A DNA stretch of 64,000 bases from NCBI RefSeq assembly GCF_000518685.1, contig NZ_JAEB01000013.1, forward strand, positions 1 through 64,000. The letters run 5' to 3'. The stretch is from Eubacterium xylanophilum ATCC 35991 (GTDB taxonomy: Bacteria > Bacillota > Clostridia > Lachnospirales > Lachnospiraceae). Made by a program: the position numbers and the translations under genes. The notes below the pieces were generated by a model, which was not told the DNA's origin, did no database searches, and saw only the letters and a program-made list of their open reading frames with translations. Position 1 is the first letter of the stretch, and each line of letters begins with the position of its first letter. Of the stretch, positions 52,404 through 61,552 are shown piece by piece.

Positions 52404-54164
52404 TCACCTGCGAACACGACAAAAATCTTGTATAATCAGCTGAATATTTTTGACTCCTCTAAACTCATTGATGTCCGGATAAAAAGCCAATCCCAGATCC
52501 ACATTGTTGATCTTGCCCTCATATAAGGCATGCAACTCTGATTCTCCCCACTCCTCTTTGATAAATTCCTCAAATTCTGTGATATTTCCGAAGTAAACTG
52601 CATCCACTGATTTTCCCGATGCGTTCGCCACTCTGAGGGACAGAACATTTCTCGAGGCACCTCGAACTGCTGCCCGTAATACCTTAAAATGCTGCTCAGC
52701 AAATACCGGCTTGGGATTGCCGGTTCCAAATGGCTCCAATATATCTAGCTCCTCAATCATTTTCTCCGTAATATACTGAACCGGAAGTGGATAATCAATC
52801 TCCAATACGGGAACGAAGTCATCCTCGACGAGGCCGGAATTCGCATTTAGTCTAGCTTTGAGTTCTCCCAAATCCGCCTTTTTGATGGTCATTCCCGCCG
52901 CCATCTTGTGTCCTCCGAATCTGACCATGATATCCTTGCACTCCATGAGCTTCTCAAACATATGATATTGCTCGATAGACCTTCCAGACCCCTTTACAAG
53001 GTCATCTTCAGCATCTGTGAATACGATGACAGGATGATGAAAACGTTCCTTGATTCTCCCCGCCACGATTCCCACCAGGCTTTCATGACATCCGGGAATA
53101 TAGACAACATGAACATCGTCTTCCACCAATCCCTGACTCTCCATTATTTCATATGCCAGATCAGTGGCCTCTTCTGTCATGCTCTTTCTCTTGTCATTGA
53201 TGTCCTTAAGCTCTCCAGCCATCTGATTCGCCTTATCTTCATCCTCTTCAGACAATAGCTCAAACGACTTCTGAACTGTGTCAATTCGCCCAGCCGCGTT
53301 AAAACACGGTCCAATGACGAAACCGATATGATATGCCTTGATCTCTCTATTATCTATTCCCTGAGCGCGAATCAATGCCCTAATTCCTACATTTTCCGTG
53401 TGAGGAAGCTTTTTCAAACCGTGCTTTACAAGAATTCTATTCTCGCCTATTAATTCCATTACATCTGCCACGGTGGCAATCGCAGCATATTCTATGAGTT
53501 CCTGCTGCGCCTGCCTACCAATACCAAGTTTTTCATACAAAGCGCCCACCAATTGATATGTGACGCCTGCGCCGCATAGCCCTTTAAACGGATAGTTGCA
53601 ATCCTCTCTCTTGGGATCAACCACTGCATCTGCCACAGGAAGACACTCTTGCACCTCATGGTGATCCGTAACTATCACCATTAACCCCTTTCCCTTGGCA
53701 TATTCTACCGCTTCATTGGCAGCAATTCCATTGTCACAAGTGATGAGCACCTGCGCACCAAACTCCACCGCATCGTCCACAATCCTGGTATTCAAACCAT
53801 ATCCTTCTGATATCCTATCCGGCGTAAAAATCTTGTTTTCAATCCCGGCCTTTTCAAAACCTTTTTTTAATATAAAAGCGGAAAATATTCCGTCACAATC
53901 ATAATCTGATCCCACCGCAATTTTCAAATCATCAGAATATCGCTCCTTGGCCTCAATTATAATATCAATAGCCTTATCCATGTCGGCAAAAAGCCAAGGC
54001 GATGACAGACTATCGAGTGTTCCATTCATAAAAGAATCTTGTTCTTCTTCTGTCAGAACTCCACGATTCACCATACACCTTGCAACCACCGGCGATATAT
54101 TATACTTCCTGCTAATCGCCTCAATATCCGCTTCTTTGGCTCTAAGAATCCACTTATTTCTCAA
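52404..54164 (-). CDS. recJ: Single-stranded-DNA exonuclease RecJ
   Basis: 5'-to-3' ssDNA exonuclease of the DHH family. Motifs: GSDYDCDGIFSAFIL (motif I), VTDHHEVQECLPVADAVVDP (motif III, DHH), GLCGAGVTYQLVGAL, GFVIGPCFNAAGRI (motif IV) and the DHHA1 end SGRSIEQYHMFEKL, then FGGHKMAAGMTI. I chose a TTG start at 54164: it has GAGGA 8 nt upstream and gives RNKWILRAKEAD, where RecJ proteins usually begin. The longer frame runs through the aquaporin terminator. The length is about 586 aa. It leads the long operon. Confidence 0.93.
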   Translation of the reverse strand: MRNKWILRAKEADIEAISRKYNISPVVARCMVNRGVLTEEEQDSFMNGTLDSLSSPWLFADMDKAIDIIIEAKERYSDDLKIAVGSDYDCDGIFSAFILKKGFEKAGIENKIFTPDRISEGYGLNTRIVDDAVEFGAQVLITCDNGIAANEAVEYAKGKGLMVIVTDHHEVQECLPVADAVVDPKREDCNYPFKGLCGAGVTYQLVGALYEKLGIGRQAQQELIEYAAIATVADVMELIGENRILVKHGLKKLPHTENVGIRALIRAQGIDNREIKAYHIGFVIGPCFNAAGRIDTVQKSFELLSEEDEDKANQMAGELKDINDKRKSMTEEATDLAYEIMESQGLVEDDVHVVYIPGCHESLVGIVAGRIKERFHHPVIVFTDAEDDLVKGSGRSIEQYHMFEKLMECKDIMVRFGGHKMAAGMTIKKADLGELKARLNANSGLVEDDFVPVLEIDYPLPVQYITEKMIEELDILEPFGTGNPKPVFAEQHFKVLRAAVRGASRNVLSLRVANASGKSVDAVYFGNITEFEEFIKEEWGESELHALYEGKINNVDLGLAFYPDINEFRGVKNIQLIIQDFCRVRR

Positions 54165-54183
54165 TTTAAATTCCTCACAATTT

Positions 54184-54216
54184 GACAAACGCACGACCTC
54201 CCTTCGGAGATCATGC
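54184..54216 (-). terminator. Terminator of the aquaporin gene
   Basis: Minus strand: GCATGATCTCC / GGAGGTCGTGC (11 bp with G-U pairs, 4-nt loop) followed by GTTTGTC. It lies between the aquaporin stop and the recJ start. Confidence 0.65.
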
Positions 54217-54251
54217 GCCACATTATTAGAGCTTATCACCCATTAAATTCA

Positions 54252-54944
54252 TTATTTATCTTCAGATGAAATATAGCTGTAAACACCCGCTGCAAGACTT
54301 CCACCAACTATTGGTCCAACAATAAATATCCATACCTGAGTCAGAGATGTTGTCTCTCCATTAATAGCCTGGATGATCGCTGGTCCAAGTGAACGAGCAG
54401 GATTTACGCTTGTTCCGGTCAATCTAATTCCCAAAAGATGAACAAGCACAAGTGCAAGTCCGATAACTATTCCGGCAACTGAACCGAACTCCGGCTTCGA
54501 TGTTACACCCACAATCGCCAAAACAAATACAAATGTGAGAACCATCTCAACTAAAAGCGCAACAACCTGAGGTGTTGTGTAATTGCATGTGATAGCATCC
54601 TGAACAGCATTTCCACCCAGTGATTTGAAGTTTCCGAAGAACAATCCCACAATGAGTGAACCTACTGTCGCACCGAGAATCTGGCTAATAACATAACCAC
54701 AAAACTCTGATACACTGATTTTCTTGAGAATCAACATGGCTGTAGAAACCGCCGGATTGATATGGCATCCCGAAACATTTCCAATGGAATATGCCATAGC
54801 AACGATAACCAGACCAAATGCCAGCGCCGTTGCAACGATTCCATCATTGCCTTCACAACCTGTTGCCACTGCAACTCCACATCCCAGAGTCACAAGAACC
54901 ATAGTTCCTATAAACTCTGCGACAAACTTTTTCATGCTACCCAT
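54252..54944 (-). CDS. Aquaporin (MIP family)
   Basis: Water or small-solute channel with six membrane helices. The two NPA boxes are SGCHINPAVSTAM (about 65) and GTSVNPARSLGP (about 190); the Arg after the second NPA is the filter arginine. Spacing and the His/Thr near the filter resemble AqpZ more than a glycerol facilitator, although this is a judgement by eye. The ATG at 54944 (MGSMKKFVAEF) has GGAGG 9 nt upstream. The gene is followed by its own terminator. Confidence 0.9.
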   Translation of the reverse strand: MGSMKKFVAEFIGTMVLVTLGCGVAVATGCEGNDGIVATALAFGLVIVAMAYSIGNVSGCHINPAVSTAMLILKKISVSEFCGYVISQILGATVGSLIVGLFFGNFKSLGGNAVQDAITCNYTTPQVVALLVEMVLTFVFVLAIVGVTSKPEFGSVAGIVIGLALVLVHLLGIRLTGTSVNPARSLGPAIIQAINGETTSLTQVWIFIVGPIVGGSLAAGVYSYISSEDK

Positions 54945-54964
54945 AATTAGCATCCTCCTTTGAT

Positions 54965-55855
54965 TTAAAAAATATTATCTCCCGCCGGCCTTGGTAGCTT
55001 GACAGTGATTCCCATGCCAATTGCATTCATGCCTACATGGCATGCCACACTACAAGACAGCGGTGCATAAAACACATCATGTTCCGGAAAGGCTTCCCTG
55101 ACGCACTCGTACCATTCCCTAGCATCTTCTTCCTTGTCAAATGCCCCGGCAACACCTATACTGAGGCGCTCAGCACTATACTCTCCAAACCTCTTCTCCC
55201 TGTCACTCTTGATGGCCTCTATCATTCTCTTGCGGCAAAGTTTCATACTCCTTGCCTTTGAAAATGCATCCAACTTGCCACCCTGAATAGTGAGAACCGG
55301 CTTAATATTCATAATCGCAGCTATGGCGGCACCGGCTGGTGTCACCCTTCCGCCTTTCTTCAAATAATACAAGTTGTCAACAGAAATATAAATGCTCGAA
55401 TCATAAGCGGTCTTTTCAAGATATTCCTTGATTTGCTGACCATTTTCACCTTGTTCTGCCAAATACTTAGCATCCAAAACTGCATCTACCATCGTTATAG
55501 ATATTCTGTGGTTGTCCACCACAAACAATTCCCCGGGAAAATCGTCCGCCAATGCAGTCGCCGTCGCACAGGATGTACTCAAACCACTTGACATAGGAAT
55601 ATAAACTATCTGATCAAATCCATCTCCCTTGATCTTTTCAACCATATCCATAATGGCTCCGGGAGATGGTTGAGAAGTATGTACATCTTTTTTTACCGCC
55701 AAAGCCTCGAAAAGCTTGGTATGGTTGATGTCAACCCCCTCTAGATACTCTCTCTCCTCGATCATAAGCGGCATCGGCAAGATATAGATTCCCATCTTCT
55801 CAGCGTTCTTTATATCTATTCCGCTATTTGTATCTGTTAAAATTGCAACCTTCAT
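54965..55855 (-). CDS. DegV-family fatty-acid-binding protein (1)
   Basis: DegV proteins bind a fatty acid and serve as FakB carriers for the FakA kinase in Firmicutes. Landmarks: VAILTDTNSGI at the start, DVHTSQPSPGAIMDM (substrate loop), VYIPMSSGLSTSCATA, DNHRISITMV, YLKKGGRVTPAGAAI and SCSVACHVGMNAIGMGI. The length of 296 aa is normal. GGAGATAG precedes the ATG. A second DegV gene lies 60 nt upstream on the same strand; two paralogues with different lipid preference are common. Confidence 0.93.
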   Translation of the reverse strand: MKVAILTDTNSGIDIKNAEKMGIYILPMPLMIEEREYLEGVDINHTKLFEALAVKKDVHTSQPSPGAIMDMVEKIKGDGFDQIVYIPMSSGLSTSCATATALADDFPGELFVVDNHRISITMVDAVLDAKYLAEQGENGQQIKEYLEKTAYDSSIYISVDNLYYLKKGGRVTPAGAAIAAIMNIKPVLTIQGGKLDAFSKARSMKLCRKRMIEAIKSDREKRFGEYSAERLSIGVAGAFDKEEDAREWYECVREAFPEHDVFYAPLSCSVACHVGMNAIGMGITVKLPRPAGDNIF

Positions 55856-55915
55856 AATCTATCTCCTGTTTTGTATTTTCCATCGCCTCATAAAGCGGCT
55901 TATATTCTCCCCGCG

Positions 55916-56800
55916 CTACTCTTCTCGACGATCGTTTCCGAAGAAGAATACTGCCAGCGTACCAGGCCCCGTATGAACACCTATCGTTGCCCCTATGGTA
56001 AACATCTTAGGCTCACACTTCGGAAATGCCTGCTTAATTTGTTCAATCGTATACTGAGCCAACTCCTCCGACTCCGCCTGTGAAATATAACATAAGTCAG
56101 AGTAATCCTCGCCTCCCTCAGCGCGTTCCTTCATAATCTCTATAATTCTCTTAATACACTTTTTAGTGGTCCTTATCTTCTCCATAGGAATGAGCTTTCC
56201 ATCCTTGTCAATATGAAGAAGTGGACAAATCTTGAGAGCAGAACCCACAAACCCCGCTGTCTTAGTGACTCTTCCCCCCTTGATGAGGAAAGTGAGGTCA
56301 GTTGATATAAACCAGTTCTGAATATTGTACTTGTGCTCCTCTAACCAATTATATAGCTCTTCTGCACCCATCCCTGCATCTCTTAACTCAGCCGCCTTGG
56401 CAACCAAAAGGCCAAAACCACTGGATGCACTGACAGAATCCACAATATAAATCTTATTATCCGGATATCTCTCCTCCAGCTCATTTGCTGCAATCCTCGC
56501 CGAATTAACAGTTCCTGACAATCCACCCGCCAAGCAAATGTGGATGACATCCTTGCCTTCCTTGAGAACCTCTTCAAAAAACTCCTCGTACTCGGTTGCA
56601 TTTATCTGAGACGTGCGACAATCCTCGCCGTCCAGCATCCTATCATACATCTCCTGTGGTTTCATAGACTGCCACATATCATCATAATAATGCTTACCAC
56701 CCAAATCAAAATGGAAATAAATATATCTAACATCTATTTCCTCTAAAAATTCTCTGTTCAGATCAGCTGACGCGCAGCACGATATTGAATAATTTCCCAT
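55916..56800 (-). CDS. DegV-family fatty-acid-binding protein (2)
   Basis: Paralogue of the preceding protein with the same fold: DCRTSQINATEYEEFFEEVL, HICLAGGLSGTVNSARIAAN, VDSVSASSGFGLLVAKAAEL, FLIKGGRVTKTAGFVGSALK and TIGATIGVHTGPGTLAVFF. The His-x-Gly-Pro-Gly-Thr end is the usual lipid-phosphate site. The start is uncertain: ATGs at 56812 and 56800 both lack a strong ribosome site. A short TAGGT-GT-ACCTA palindrome lies just upstream. Confidence 0.92.
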   Translation of the reverse strand: MGNYSISCCASADLNREFLEEIDVRYIYFHFDLGGKHYYDDMWQSMKPQEMYDRMLDGEDCRTSQINATEYEEFFEEVLKEGKDVIHICLAGGLSGTVNSARIAANELEERYPDNKIYIVDSVSASSGFGLLVAKAAELRDAGMGAEELYNWLEEHKYNIQNWFISTDLTFLIKGGRVTKTAGFVGSALKICPLLHIDKDGKLIPMEKIRTTKKCIKRIIEIMKERAEGGEDYSDLCYISQAESEELAQYTIEQIKQAFPKCEPKMFTIGATIGVHTGPGTLAVFFFGNDRREE

Positions 56801-57047
56801 TTTACATACCATTCTACAGGTAGGTGTACCTAGTATTCATAAAAACAAAATACATTCTGTGCACCTGTTAACACAGTCATTCGGTTATAAACAACAACAG
56901 ATTAATTATATCAAAAAAACTTATTTAAAGCAAATCTTTTTAATGGTTGATTCACATCTAAGCTTCATCTCTTGCTATTTGATATCAAGAGTGTTAGAAT
57001 ATTGTTAGGAATTTGTATGAAAATAAATCACACAGGAGGATTTACTT

Positions 57048-57764
57048 ATGAACGAAAAAGAGCTTTTGAGAAAGTATATAAACGAAAGCGATAATATCGT
57101 ATTTTTTGGGGGCGCCGGAGTATCAACAGAAAGTAAAATTCCCGATTTCAGAAGTGTCGATGGCTTGTATAATCAAGAATACGACTTTCCGCCAGAGACA
57201 ATTCTCAGCCATTCATTTTTCATCAGAAACACGGAAGAATTCTATAGATTCTACCGCAACAAGATGATTTTCGAAGACGCTGAACCCAATAATGCCCACA
57301 AAGCCCTTGCAAACCTGGAAAAAGCCGGCAAGTGCAAAGCAGTCATCACCCAGAACATCGACGGATTGCACCAAAAGGCAGGCAGCAAAGAAGTATTGGA
57401 ATTACACGGCTCCGTCCTTCGAAACTACTGTATGTCTTGTCACAAATTCTACCCCCTCGATGAAATCACTCACTCTGAGGGCATCCCAACTTGCTCCTGC
57501 GGAGGCACAATCAAACCTGACGTGGTTTTATACGAAGAAGGACTCGACTCATATGTCCTCGACAAGGCCGTTAACTATATCAGCAACGCCGACGTCCTGA
57601 TCATCGGCGGAACCAGCCTGGCAGTCTACCCTGCCGCCGGATTAATTGACTACTATCGCGGCGACAAACTCATTCTTATCAACCGCGACAAGACCAGCAG
57701 AAATGCCCATGCAAATCTAATTATTACAGACCCAATCGGTGAAGTATTAAAAGAGTGGGCATAA
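57048..57764 (+). CDS. cobB: NAD-dependent protein deacylase (Sir2 family)
   Basis: Removes acyl groups from lysines using NAD. Motifs: FFGGAGVSTESKIPDFRSVDG (NAD site), TQNIDGLHQKAGS, the catalytic His in ELHGSVLRNYC, the zinc site CMSC and CSCGG, and LIIGGTSLAVYPAAGLI. The length of 238 aa is usual for this class. CAGGAGG is 7 nt before the ATG. Single gene with its own terminator. Confidence 0.95.
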   Translation: MNEKELLRKYINESDNIVFFGGAGVSTESKIPDFRSVDGLYNQEYDFPPETILSHSFFIRNTEEFYRFYRNKMIFEDAEPNNAHKALANLEKAGKCKAVITQNIDGLHQKAGSKEVLELHGSVLRNYCMSCHKFYPLDEITHSEGIPTCSCGGTIKPDVVLYEEGLDSYVLDKAVNYISNADVLIIGGTSLAVYPAAGLIDYYRGDKLILINRDKTSRNAHANLIITDPIGEVLKEWA

Positions 57765-57780
57765 TAATACAAACAAAAAA

Positions 57781-57827
57781 CCGCTGATTTAGCAAATCTC
57801 CATACTTGGATTTTTCTAAATTAGCGG
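57781..57827. terminator. Bidirectional hairpin between the sirtuin and the nuclease-like gene
   Basis: CCGCTGATTTAG / CTAAATTAGCGG with a further inner AAATC-/GATTT stem. Flanked by A and T runs on the two sides, so it can end both convergent genes. Confidence 0.78.
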
Positions 57828-57836
57828 ATTATTTAT

Positions 57837-58700
57837 CTAATAAAAATAATGCTTAATTATATCTTCAATAGTCCTGGTCCCCAAAGGAAGCCCCGATGTT
57901 TCCTCCGTTATTATCAATTGTTCTCCCAGGAAAATACCATTTTTCTCATAGTCCCTTAATCTCTTTACAGCCTTTTCAGCATACATCGCATCATCCATAA
58001 GCCCCCTGTGCTCCCAATAATACACTCTTCTCCTCTTAACATCAAGAACAGTAAAATCAGGATAAATCGTTCCATAATTATCAAGCTTAACAGGCAATTC
58101 ATATTTGTACAACAGCCCATGTTTTTTTAGCAAATTGGCGATATTTAACTCCGACTTTGACCTCACTAGCTCTCCATTATCCGTATAGAAATCCGTGTCT
58201 ATAGGGTACGAATTCGTGGATGTCTTTTTCGAAACCTCTTCTAACCAAAGTTCTTTATAATCTTCATCTGAAATATCTAGGGGGGTGATTAGTTTTTTTG
58301 CTTCATCAGGTAAATTTGAATATGCACTTTGTATACTCTTGAGCGAATTAATATTATTCCTACTTACTTTTAAATATCTTATCAAACTCTCTAACTCCCT
58401 AACCACCCTATTGTCATAGCGTTTTTGCAAAAGCTCTTTGATTATCAAATCATCTTTCTTAGACATATATTTCCAACTCGATCCTGAGTTCTCCTTGAAA
58501 TAATATTGATATCCATTTTTGTGAGGATTAATCTTGATCTTACCTTTCGGTGCTCCCTCAACATCCTGCCGTTTGCCTTGTAGAATCTTGTCAAGCTTTG
58601 AAATTATACTGTTATAATCCTCTATTGTCGCATCAATTCCAACGTTGTCTCTTTGAAGAATCTTCTGCAAAAACACTTCTCTTTTTTTCATATTATTCAA
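57837..58700 (-). CDS. PD-(D/E)XK nuclease-like protein
   Basis: Unnamed protein of 287 aa. The N-terminal half is helical and charged. The C-terminal part has the order expected of a restriction-type nuclease core: VRSKSELNIANLLKKH (Glu184), YELPV, IYPDFTVLD (Asp215) and VYYWEHRGLMDD (Glu230, with His where many members have Lys), then a basic helix. The start codon is probably the TTG at 58700, 6 nt from GGAGG; the ATG three codons later is 15 nt away. It borders the hairpin array. A DNA-processing role is inference. Confidence 0.65.
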   Translation of the reverse strand: MNNMKKREVFLQKILQRDNVGIDATIEDYNSIISKLDKILQGKRQDVEGAPKGKIKINPHKNGYQYYFKENSGSSWKYMSKKDDLIIKELLQKRYDNRVVRELESLIRYLKVSRNNINSLKSIQSAYSNLPDEAKKLITPLDISDEDYKELWLEEVSKKTSTNSYPIDTDFYTDNGELVRSKSELNIANLLKKHGLLYKYELPVKLDNYGTIYPDFTVLDVKRRRVYYWEHRGLMDDAMYAEKAVKRLRDYEKNGIFLGEQLIITEETSGLPLGTRTIEDIIKHYFY

Positions 58701-58814
58701 TTCCTACCTCCTATTATATCTTATATTTTAATACTGTGGTGGTATTATATCATATAATACTGATGGCTGCAAGTCTCACGAAATAATTTACTAAAATTTC
58801 TTGTTAAAATGTGG
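58701..58814. other. Short AT-rich gap before the hairpin array
   Basis: AT-rich leader of the minus-strand nuclease-like gene. It must hold its promoter; I could not single out a convincing -35/-10 pair. Confidence 0.4.
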
Positions 58815-59942
58815 CTCGGGGGCATGCCTATTTTACGTTTCGCGTTTTGGCATGCCCCGTTAACCCCTCCGGGCCATCTTGACCGCCCTCGGGGGCATGC
58901 CTATTTTACATTTCGCGTTTTGGCATGCCCCGTTAACCCCTCCAGGCCAGCTTGACCGTCCTCGGGGGCATGCCTATTTTACGTTTCGCGTTTTGGCATG
59001 CCCCGTCACCTCCTCCAGACCATCTTTTCCTCCCTCGGGGGCATGCCTATTTTACATTTCGCATTTTGGCATGCCCCGTCACCTCCTCCGGGCCAGCTTG
59101 ACCGCCCAAGGGGGCATGCCTATTTTACGTTTCGCGTTTTGGCATGCCCCGTCACCTCCTCCAGACCATCTTTTCCTCCCTCGGGGGCATGCCTATTTTA
59201 CATTTCGCATTTTGGCATGCCCCGTCACCTCCTCCGGGCCAGCTTGACCGCCCAAGGGGGCATGCCTATTTTACGTTTCGCGTTTTGGCATGCCCCGTTA
59301 CCTCCTCCAGACCATCTTGACCTCCCTCGGGGGCATGCCTATTTTACGTTTCGCTTTTTGGCATGCCCCGTCAACCCCTCCAGACCATCTTGACTTCGGG
59401 GGCATGCCAATTCCCACTTTTTCAATTTTGGCATGCCCCGTCAACCCCTCCGGGCCATCTCAACTGCTCTCGGGGGCATGCCTATTTTACGTTTCGCGTT
59501 TTGGCATGCCCCGTTACCTCCTCCAGACCATCTTGACCTCCCTCGGGGGCATGCCTATTTTACGTTTCGCTTTTTGGCATGCCCCGTCAACCCCTCCAGA
59601 CCATCTTGACTTCGGGGGCATGCCAATTCCCACTTTTTCAATTTTGGCATGCCCCGTCAACCCCTCCGGGCCATCTCAACTGCTCTCGGGGGCATGCCTA
59701 TTTTACGTTTCGCGTTTTGGCATGCCCCTGAACCCACTTGGGAACTAAGCAAGTCGCTCCGCGGGCATGCCAATTCTCACTTTCTTCATTTTGGCATGCC
59801 CCGTTACCCCCTCCGGGCCATCTTGACCGTCCTCGGGGGCATGCCTATTTTACGTTTCGCATTTTGGCATGCCCCGTCCCCCCCCTACAGGCCATCAGCT
59901 CCTATACCCCGCACCACCAAGGGGCATGCCAAAGCATGCCCC
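58815..59942. repeat. Tandem array of about 16 hairpin units (period mostly 72-74 bp)
   Basis: Each unit has GGGGGCATGCC, a 20-nt A/T-rich loop (usually TATTTTACGTTTCGCGTTTT-like), GGCATGCCCC, then a linker such as GTCACCTCCTCCAGACCATC plus CTTGACC. I count 15 full units and one short end unit (59921-59942, loop CAAA), which abuts the stop of the YolD-like gene. Units near 59395, 59610 and 59758 have a variant loop (AATTCCCACTTTTTCAATTT). The arms are invariant while loops vary, so the palindrome is what is conserved. ORFs through the array are artefacts. Confidence 0.95.
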
Positions 59943-60146
59943 CTAATCTGGATCACTATAGTCAATTTCATACATATTGTCTTCGAAAAAGTGGACTCTT
60001 GTCTCGTCCTCTCTCTCTAGCTTCTCCTCGAAGCCTTTCAGTGCCATGAAGGCACCAAAGATTTTGGCTCGTTCCTCTAGGGCCATCTTGGTATGGCCGT
60101 CGTCACGTGGCCAGGAGGTCAGAAGAATATCATCGTACTTTCCCAT
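59943..60146 (-). CDS. YolD-like small protein beside a Y-family polymerase
   Basis: The protein has 67 aa. The central pattern HTKMALEERAKIFGAFMALKG matches YolD-like proteins, which have KMS-ERA-FAPFAAL-GY at this place and are encoded next to UvrX/YqjW-type polymerases. It begins 17 nt after the polymerase stop, so they share a transcript. YolD proteins may assist the translesion polymerase in the way UmuD does, which is not established. The last hairpin of the array touches its stop codon. Confidence 0.8.
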   Translation of the reverse strand: MGKYDDILLTSWPRDDGHTKMALEERAKIFGAFMALKGFEEKLEREDETRVHFFEDNMYEIDYSDPD

Positions 60147-60163
60147 TACTAGTTTCTCCTTTT

Positions 60164-61552
60164 CTATGCTTTGTGGCCACCTATCTGGCGGTTGCGTTCC
60201 ATGGCAGTTGCGCCTTCCTGTAGGTTGGTGCCCTTTAGGATGGCATTTTTGCCGTATTTTTTCTTTATATCAAGCATTGCTTTTTGTAATTTCTTCTCTT
60301 TATCGAGTTTCACAGTGTCAGTAAACATGTCTATTTGCTCGTATCTTGTTTCTACTATATTGTTTGCATTTACAGTGATTCGGCGGATTAATAAGTCTTT
60401 ATTTACAATCCTATCAAATATGTTCATAAATGCATCGACTATCTTTTCCGTTGATGATGTGTCTGTGCCTAGATTTTCGGATCCATGCGCCGACTTTGGA
60501 ACTGTTCGGCCGTAGTGATCCACAACTACTGGACCATCATAATTTCCGCTGTCTACATTGATGCGGTCATAGCCTATGAGGAGTGTTACGGAGCTTGTTG
60601 CGAGTCCTTTGTCCACCATGTCGAGGACGAGGAGTTCTGCCATTTCGCGAGTTACTATCTTGGCTTTTTCAGCTGTATAGGGTTCCATGAGGACTTGACC
60701 TGCGCCGTGGCACTTTGATTTGGGTTTATAATTCTTGATATGTTTCATCGTGCATGGTTCGTAGCCCCAGGCGTGATCCATTAGGATTTCTGCATCCACT
60801 CCAAACTGTTTGTATAGCCAATCAGGATTATGAAGCGACATCAAGGCTAGGTCGCCCATGCATTTTATTCCATTTGCTTTGAGCCGTCTTGCTATGCCGG
60901 GGCCGATGCGCCAAAAGTCTGTTATGGGTTCGTGTTCCCACAGATTCTTGCGATAGCTGAGCTCATCTAATTCGGCAATGCGCACTCCATCCTCATCAGC
61001 GGGGATATGTTTGGCAACGATATCCATGGCTACTTTGGCGAGATATATGTTTGTTCCTATTCCCGCAGTTGCAGTGATTCCTGTTCTCGTCTTGACTTCT
61101 TGTATCATCTTTCTCGTTAGTTCTCTTGCGCTCATTTTGTAGAATTTTAGATAATCAGTCACATCAATAAAAACTTCGTCAACACTGTATACACAGATGT
61201 CCTCGAAGCTTATGTAATCCATATATATATTATAAATATCTGTTGAATATTTCATATAGAGAGCCATTCGTGGCTTGGCTATGATGAATTCTACCTTTTC
61301 CCCTGTGCGAGCCTCCACAGACTCCAACTTATGATTTACCTCAAAAAGCCTACTCCTTCCAGAAAGGCCATAGGCCTTTAAGGAAGGAGTAACTGCAAGA
61401 CATATAGTCTTATCTGTTCTTGAGTTATCGGCGACGACTAGATTAGTCGTCAGCGGATCGAGTCCTCTTTCCACGCATTCTACGGATGCGTAAAAAGACT
61501 TCAAATCAATCGCAACATAAATCCTATTCTGATCTATACGATTATTATCCAT
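60164..61552 (-). CDS. Y-family translesion DNA polymerase (UvrX/DinB type)
   Basis: Error-prone polymerase. Catalytic Asp in YVAIDLKSFYASVECVERG (about 14), the SxDE motif CVYSVDEVFIDVTDYL (about 105), the helix-hairpin-helix of the thumb DFWRIGPGIARRLKANGI, and a little-finger domain to about 400. The length of 462 aa and the YolD-like partner point to the UvrX/YqjW group of Firmicutes, often damage-inducible. Its ATG overlaps the purC stop by 1 nt (TAATG), with GGAGAA 13 nt away, so it seems to be read as the second gene of a purC transcript. Confidence 0.92.
   Translation of the reverse strand: MDNNRIDQNRIYVAIDLKSFYASVECVERGLDPLTTNLVVADNSRTDKTICLAVTPSLKAYGLSGRSRLFEVNHKLESVEARTGEKVEFIIAKPRMALYMKYSTDIYNIYMDYISFEDICVYSVDEVFIDVTDYLKFYKMSARELTRKMIQEVKTRTGITATAGIGTNIYLAKVAMDIVAKHIPADEDGVRIAELDELSYRKNLWEHEPITDFWRIGPGIARRLKANGIKCMGDLALMSLHNPDWLYKQFGVDAEILMDHAWGYEPCTMKHIKNYKPKSKCHGAGQVLMEPYTAEKAKIVTREMAELLVLDMVDKGLATSSVTLLIGYDRINVDSGNYDGPVVVDHYGRTVPKSAHGSENLGTDTSSTEKIVDAFMNIFDRIVNKDLLIRRITVNANNIVETRYEQIDMFTDTVKLDKEKKLQKAMLDIKKKYGKNAILKGTNLQEGATAMERNRQIGGHKA

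Noticed and set aside
57781-57827. Riboswitch or small RNA after the sirtuin gene
   Set aside because: A simple hairpin with A and T flanks between convergent genes is fully explained as a shared terminator.
58815-59942. CRISPR array
   Set aside because: Whole 73-bp units are similar, with no unique spacers of constant length between short repeats. No cas gene lies in the window.
58879-60049. Several overlapping plus-strand ORFs of 102-152 residues through the hairpin array (repeating GMPILHFAFWHAP-type peptides)
   Set aside because: The repeat lacks stop codons in these frames, and a period near 73 bp shifts the frame every unit. No ribosome site stands before any of them. They are by-products of the repeat.
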